A model generated the notes under the pieces. It saw only the letters and a program-made list of their open reading frames with translations, had not been told where the DNA came from and made no database searches. Below are positions 60,096 through 62,860 of a DNA stretch of 62,860 nucleotides, piece after piece; within the stretch, counting starts at the first letter, position 1; the number at the start of each line of letters is the position of its first letter. This DNA is from Microseira wollei NIES-4236 (GTDB lineage Bacteria; Cyanobacteriota; Cyanobacteriia; Cyanobacteriales; Aerosakkonemataceae): NCBI RefSeq assembly GCF_020521235.1, contig NZ_BLAY01000038.1, positions 1 to 62,860 of the forward strand, read 5' to 3'. Made by a program: the position numbers and the translations under genes.

Positions 60096-60122
60096 TTTTT
60101 TGGCTTTGATGCCTTCAGCTTG

Positions 60123-62363
60123 TCAGGTAGCAATCGCATCCCTAACCCCTTCACGTTTCCCGGAAATCACAATACTATGTACCCCATTAATCGCTGCAAT
60201 TGAAACTTCTTTCGCATCAGGTTGAATCGCGGCATTTACTTTCGCCTCGTTAGCAAACACCGCGACCATTTCACCATCTTGGGGCAAAGCTTGCATTAAA
60301 CGCGCCCTTTCGGCAATTAATTTCAAACCATCTTCGAGGCTGAATACTCCTGCTACACAAGCGGCAACATATTCACCCACACTATGACCCATTACGGCTG
60401 TTGGTTCTATTCCCCAAGATTTCCATAACTGAAACAGCGCATATTCTAGGGCAAATAAAGCGGGTTGAGTATAAGCTGTTTCGTCAATTTTGGATTTGGC
60501 ATTAGACTTCGACCATATCTCTTGTGGGATAGGCGTCTCGCCTGTCTTTGGCCTGAATTTTTGCAGAGGTCTATTAGATGATTGACTGTCCGGATAGAGA
60601 ATTTCCAGTAGGGGTATTTCGAGATAGGAACGCAGAATTTTATCGCATTGTTCTAGAGTTTGGCGGAAAATCGGTTGGGTTTCGTAAATTTGGCGTCCCA
60701 TACCCGCATACTGGGAACCTTGACCTGTAAACAAGAAGGCTATTTTAGGAGTTTTCTTGCTAGTAACTTGACCGCTTATTAGTCCGGTAGTTTCTTTTCC
60801 AGCGGCAAAAGCTTCTAACTGCTGGCGCAATTGTTCCGTAGATGCAGCGACAACAGCGAGGCGGTGGTTGAAATGCGATCGCATCGTATTCGCACTAAAA
60901 CAAATATCCCCTAAAGATGCTTCAGAATGAGTTACCAAAAGATCCCGATAAGATGCTGCTAAATCCCTCAAAGCCTCATCGCTTTTTGCCGAAAGAGTCA
61001 GCAAGTGAAGAAAGCGTTCTAAGTATTTTGGACTTGGCTCTATATCTTCCAATCCCAAATCTAAAATCTGCAATCTACAATCGCCTGGTGCTTCCTCTAA
61101 AATTGCATGACAATTAGTACCGCCGAAGCCAAACGCACTAATGCCAGCCAAGCGGCTTTCTCTACCCGCCAACCAAGGCTGACATTGAGTTGGAATTGCA
61201 AACGTTGTCCCCTCAAAAGAAATATAAGGATTCAACTGTTTTAAGTGCAAGTGAGGCGGAATTTCTCGATGTTGCAGTGCCAGTACCACCTTAATAACAC
61301 TCGCAATTCCAGAAGCCGCTTCCAAATGGCCTATATTAGTCTTAACCGAACCAAGCCAACAAGGTTGATCTGGCTGACGATTTTCCATTAACACAGCTTT
61401 TAAAGACTTAAATTCAATCGGATCTCCTAAAGCAGTTCCAGTCCCATGAGTCTCAACATAACTAATTTTCTCCGGCGTCACCCGCGCATTTTTCAAAGCT
61501 TGACGAATAACTGCCTGTTGAGAAGCGCCATTGGGGGCTGTCAATCCATTACTTAAACCATCTTGATTGACTGCCGTACCTTTAACAACCGCTTGAATAT
61601 TATCGCCATCTCTCAGCGCATCCTCAAGGCGTTTAAGAACAATTACACCGCATCCTTCGCCCCGCACATAACCATCCGCACTAGCATCAAAAGTCTTGCA
61701 ACGACCATCAGAAGCCATCATCCGCCCATGAGAATAAGTAATAAATGGTTCTGGAGACAGCATCAAACTAACTCCACCCACCAAGCATAAATTAGACTCC
61801 CCATTCTGCAAACTTCGGCAGCCAAAATGTAAAGCCACCAAAGAAGAAGAACAAGCAGTTTCTACTACTACACTTGGCCCCCGCAAATTCAAAATATACG
61901 ATAAACGATTGGCAGCAATACTGAGAGTATTACCAGTGCCATCATAAGCATTTACATGGGATAAATCCTGGGCTAGCAATCGGCAATAATCATAGTTACC
62001 AATGCCTATAAAAACCCCCGTCTGACTGCCACTCAGCTTTGATGGTACGATTCCGGCATTTTCTAAAGCTTCCCAAGCTACTTCCAAAACTAATCTTTGT
62101 TGGGGGTCTGTGCGCTCAACTTCGCGAGGTGAAATCCCAAAAAAGCTCGCATCAAATCGATCCACTTGCTCTAAAAATCCACCCCAACGGGTACTAATTT
62201 TTCCCGGTTTTCCTGGCTCTGGGTCATAGAATTGATCGATATCCCATCGCTCTTTTGGCATCTCGCTAATGGCATCTACACCACGCAAAATCTGCCAAAA
62301 TGATTCGGGATTTTTGGCTCCAGGAAAGCGACAACCAATGCCAATAATTGCTATAGGTTCCAC
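60123..62363 (-). CDS. Type I PKS, first part: KS and AT, ended by an in-frame TGA
   Basis: 746 residues. KS (1 to about 425): MEPIAIIGIGCRFPGAKNPE, active Cys in VVETACSSSLVALHFG, His in YVETHGTGTALGDPIE, His in KTNIGHLEAASG. The AT starts near 545 (IAFLFTGQGSQYAGMGRQIY) with the serine motif MGHSVGEYVAAC. The frame hits TGA at 60123-60125, followed directly in the same frame by QAEGIKAKKLNVSHAFHS. Without the stop the protein would be 1990 residues, KS-AT-KR-ACP-TR. The AT is thus cut between its GHSxG and HAFH motifs, so the two pieces alone should not form an active AT. Confidence 0.92.
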   Translation of the reverse strand: MEPIAIIGIGCRFPGAKNPESFWQILRGVDAISEMPKERWDIDQFYDPEPGKPGKISTRWGGFLEQVDRFDASFFGISPREVERTDPQQRLVLEVAWEALENAGIVPSKLSGSQTGVFIGIGNYDYCRLLAQDLSHVNAYDGTGNTLSIAANRLSYILNLRGPSVVVETACSSSLVALHFGCRSLQNGESNLCLVGGVSLMLSPEPFITYSHGRMMASDGRCKTFDASADGYVRGEGCGVIVLKRLEDALRDGDNIQAVVKGTAVNQDGLSNGLTAPNGASQQAVIRQALKNARVTPEKISYVETHGTGTALGDPIEFKSLKAVLMENRQPDQPCWLGSVKTNIGHLEAASGIASVIKVVLALQHREIPPHLHLKQLNPYISFEGTTFAIPTQCQPWLAGRESRLAGISAFGFGGTNCHAILEEAPGDCRLQILDLGLEDIEPSPKYLERFLHLLTLSAKSDEALRDLAASYRDLLVTHSEASLGDICFSANTMRSHFNHRLAVVAASTEQLRQQLEAFAAGKETTGLISGQVTSKKTPKIAFLFTGQGSQYAGMGRQIYETQPIFRQTLEQCDKILRSYLEIPLLEILYPDSQSSNRPLQKFRPKTGETPIPQEIWSKSNAKSKIDETAYTQPALFALEYALFQLWKSWGIEPTAVMGHSVGEYVAACVAGVFSLEDGLKLIAERARLMQALPQDGEMVAVFANEAKVNAAIQPDAKEVSIAAINGVHSIVISGKREGVRDAIAT

Positions 62364-62410
62364 GTCAAATCCTCTAATTTTAATGATTTATGCTGTTGTG
62401 TTGGGTTGGA

Positions 62411-62860
62411 TGTAGGGGCACGGCATAGATATTTTTGGCCCCACAACGAAATATTACTGATGCCGTGCCCATACAGGTGTTGGGTGGGATGTAGGGGCAC
62501 GGCATAGATATTTTTGGCCCCACAACGAAATATTACTGATGCCGTGCCCATACAGGTGTTGGGTGGGATGTAGGGGCACGGCATAGATATTTTTAGCCCC
62601 ACAACGAAATATTACTGATGCCGTGCCCATACAGGTGTTGGGTGGGATGTAGGGGCACGGCATAGATATTTTTGGCCCCACAACGAAATATTACTGATGC
62701 CGTGCCCATACAGGTCTTGGGTGGGATGTAGGGGCACGGCATAGATATTTTTGGCCCCACAACGAAATATTACTGATGCCGTGCCCATACAGGTGTTGGG
62801 TGGGATGTAGGGGCACGGCATAGATATTTTTGGCCCCACAACGAAATATTACTGATGCCG
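62411..62860. repeat. 79-bp tandem array (six copies, runs past window end)
   Basis: TGTAGGGGCACGGCATAG begins at 62411, 62490, 62569, 62648, 62727 and 62806, an exact 79-bp period with only one or two base changes per copy. Each unit has inverted arms GGGCACGGCAT and ATGCCGTGCCC. Three minus-strand open frames run through it only because 79 bp leaves the frames shifting without stops; they are not genes. It lies about 50 bases upstream of the PKS start. Confidence 0.95.

Noticed and set aside
62351-62839. Three overlapping 75-83-codon frames on the minus strand at the right edge
   Set aside because: They lie inside the 79-bp tandem array and translate to the same short phrase in shifting frames; no ribosome site or protein-like composition.
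62411-62860. Possible CRISPR array at the right edge
   Set aside because: The entire 79-bp unit is conserved, with no variable spacers and no cas genes nearby.

Overview
The window is cyanobacterial chromosome. Evidence: the octamer GCGATCGC (HIP1) is common throughout, and there are a solanesyl-diphosphate synthase, a short cyanobacterial SSB, mreBCD, murI, an AMIN-domain amidase, a NatFGH/BgtA-type amino-acid ABC transporter, a PEP-CTERM protein, STAND/WD40 proteins, Uma2 nucleases and a reducing PKS/FabF/glycosyltransferase set. Heptamer repeats, palindromic repeats and IS200/IS605-family debris are abundant, as in large filamentous or colonial cyanobacteria. The genus cannot be fixed from the sequence alone.

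Layout. 0-5.7 kb: a tandem repeat, a SIMPL protein (-), a frameshifted and truncated cation/proton antiporter, a decayed TnpB element, and a GT39-like membrane glycosyltransferase. 5.9-14.6 kb: seven minus-strand genes in one direction (radical SAM, duplicated-fold membrane protein, small membrane protein, UbiA prenyltransferase, rifampicin-phosphotransferase-like dikinase, DUF3419/BtaA-like aminocarboxypropyl transferase, GNAT). They look like an undescribed membrane-lipid or isoprenoid modification pathway. 14.9-19 kb: an IscB (Cas9-ancestor) locus whose reading frame is split by a 2.4-kb group II intron carrying its own RT-maturase-HNH protein. 19-32 kb: housekeeping genes (amidase, murI, sds, ssb, mreBCD, ribD) with one apparently intact TnpB element and one ruined one between them. 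33-41.4 kb: a natF-natG-natH-bgtA operon split by a McrB/McrC-like type IV restriction pair plus a DUF4058 gene. 42-50 kb: two copies of a STAND-type NTPase/WD40 module, split or broken by repeats, mixed with two Uma2 nucleases and a PD-(D/E)xK-like protein. 50-52 kb: an SBBP-repeat PEP-CTERM protein. 53.6-62.4 kb: a FabF-type ketosynthase, a GT4 glycosyltransferase and a KS-AT-KR-ACP-thioester-reductase PKS interrupted by one in-frame TGA, consistent with a hgl-like fatty-alcohol glycolipid pathway. The window ends in a 79-bp tandem array.

Cross-cutting signals: (1) a dispersed two-hairpin element (four copies) whose stems differ in sequence but keep their pairing; (2) a four-palindrome element, one copy separating the STAND NTPase from its WD40 partner and one lying in frame inside the glycosyltransferase gene; (3) TA-flanked MITE-like insertions; (4) IS right ends that directly abut the start codons of the amidase gene and ribD. 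All functional calls come from reading motifs; no database search was run.
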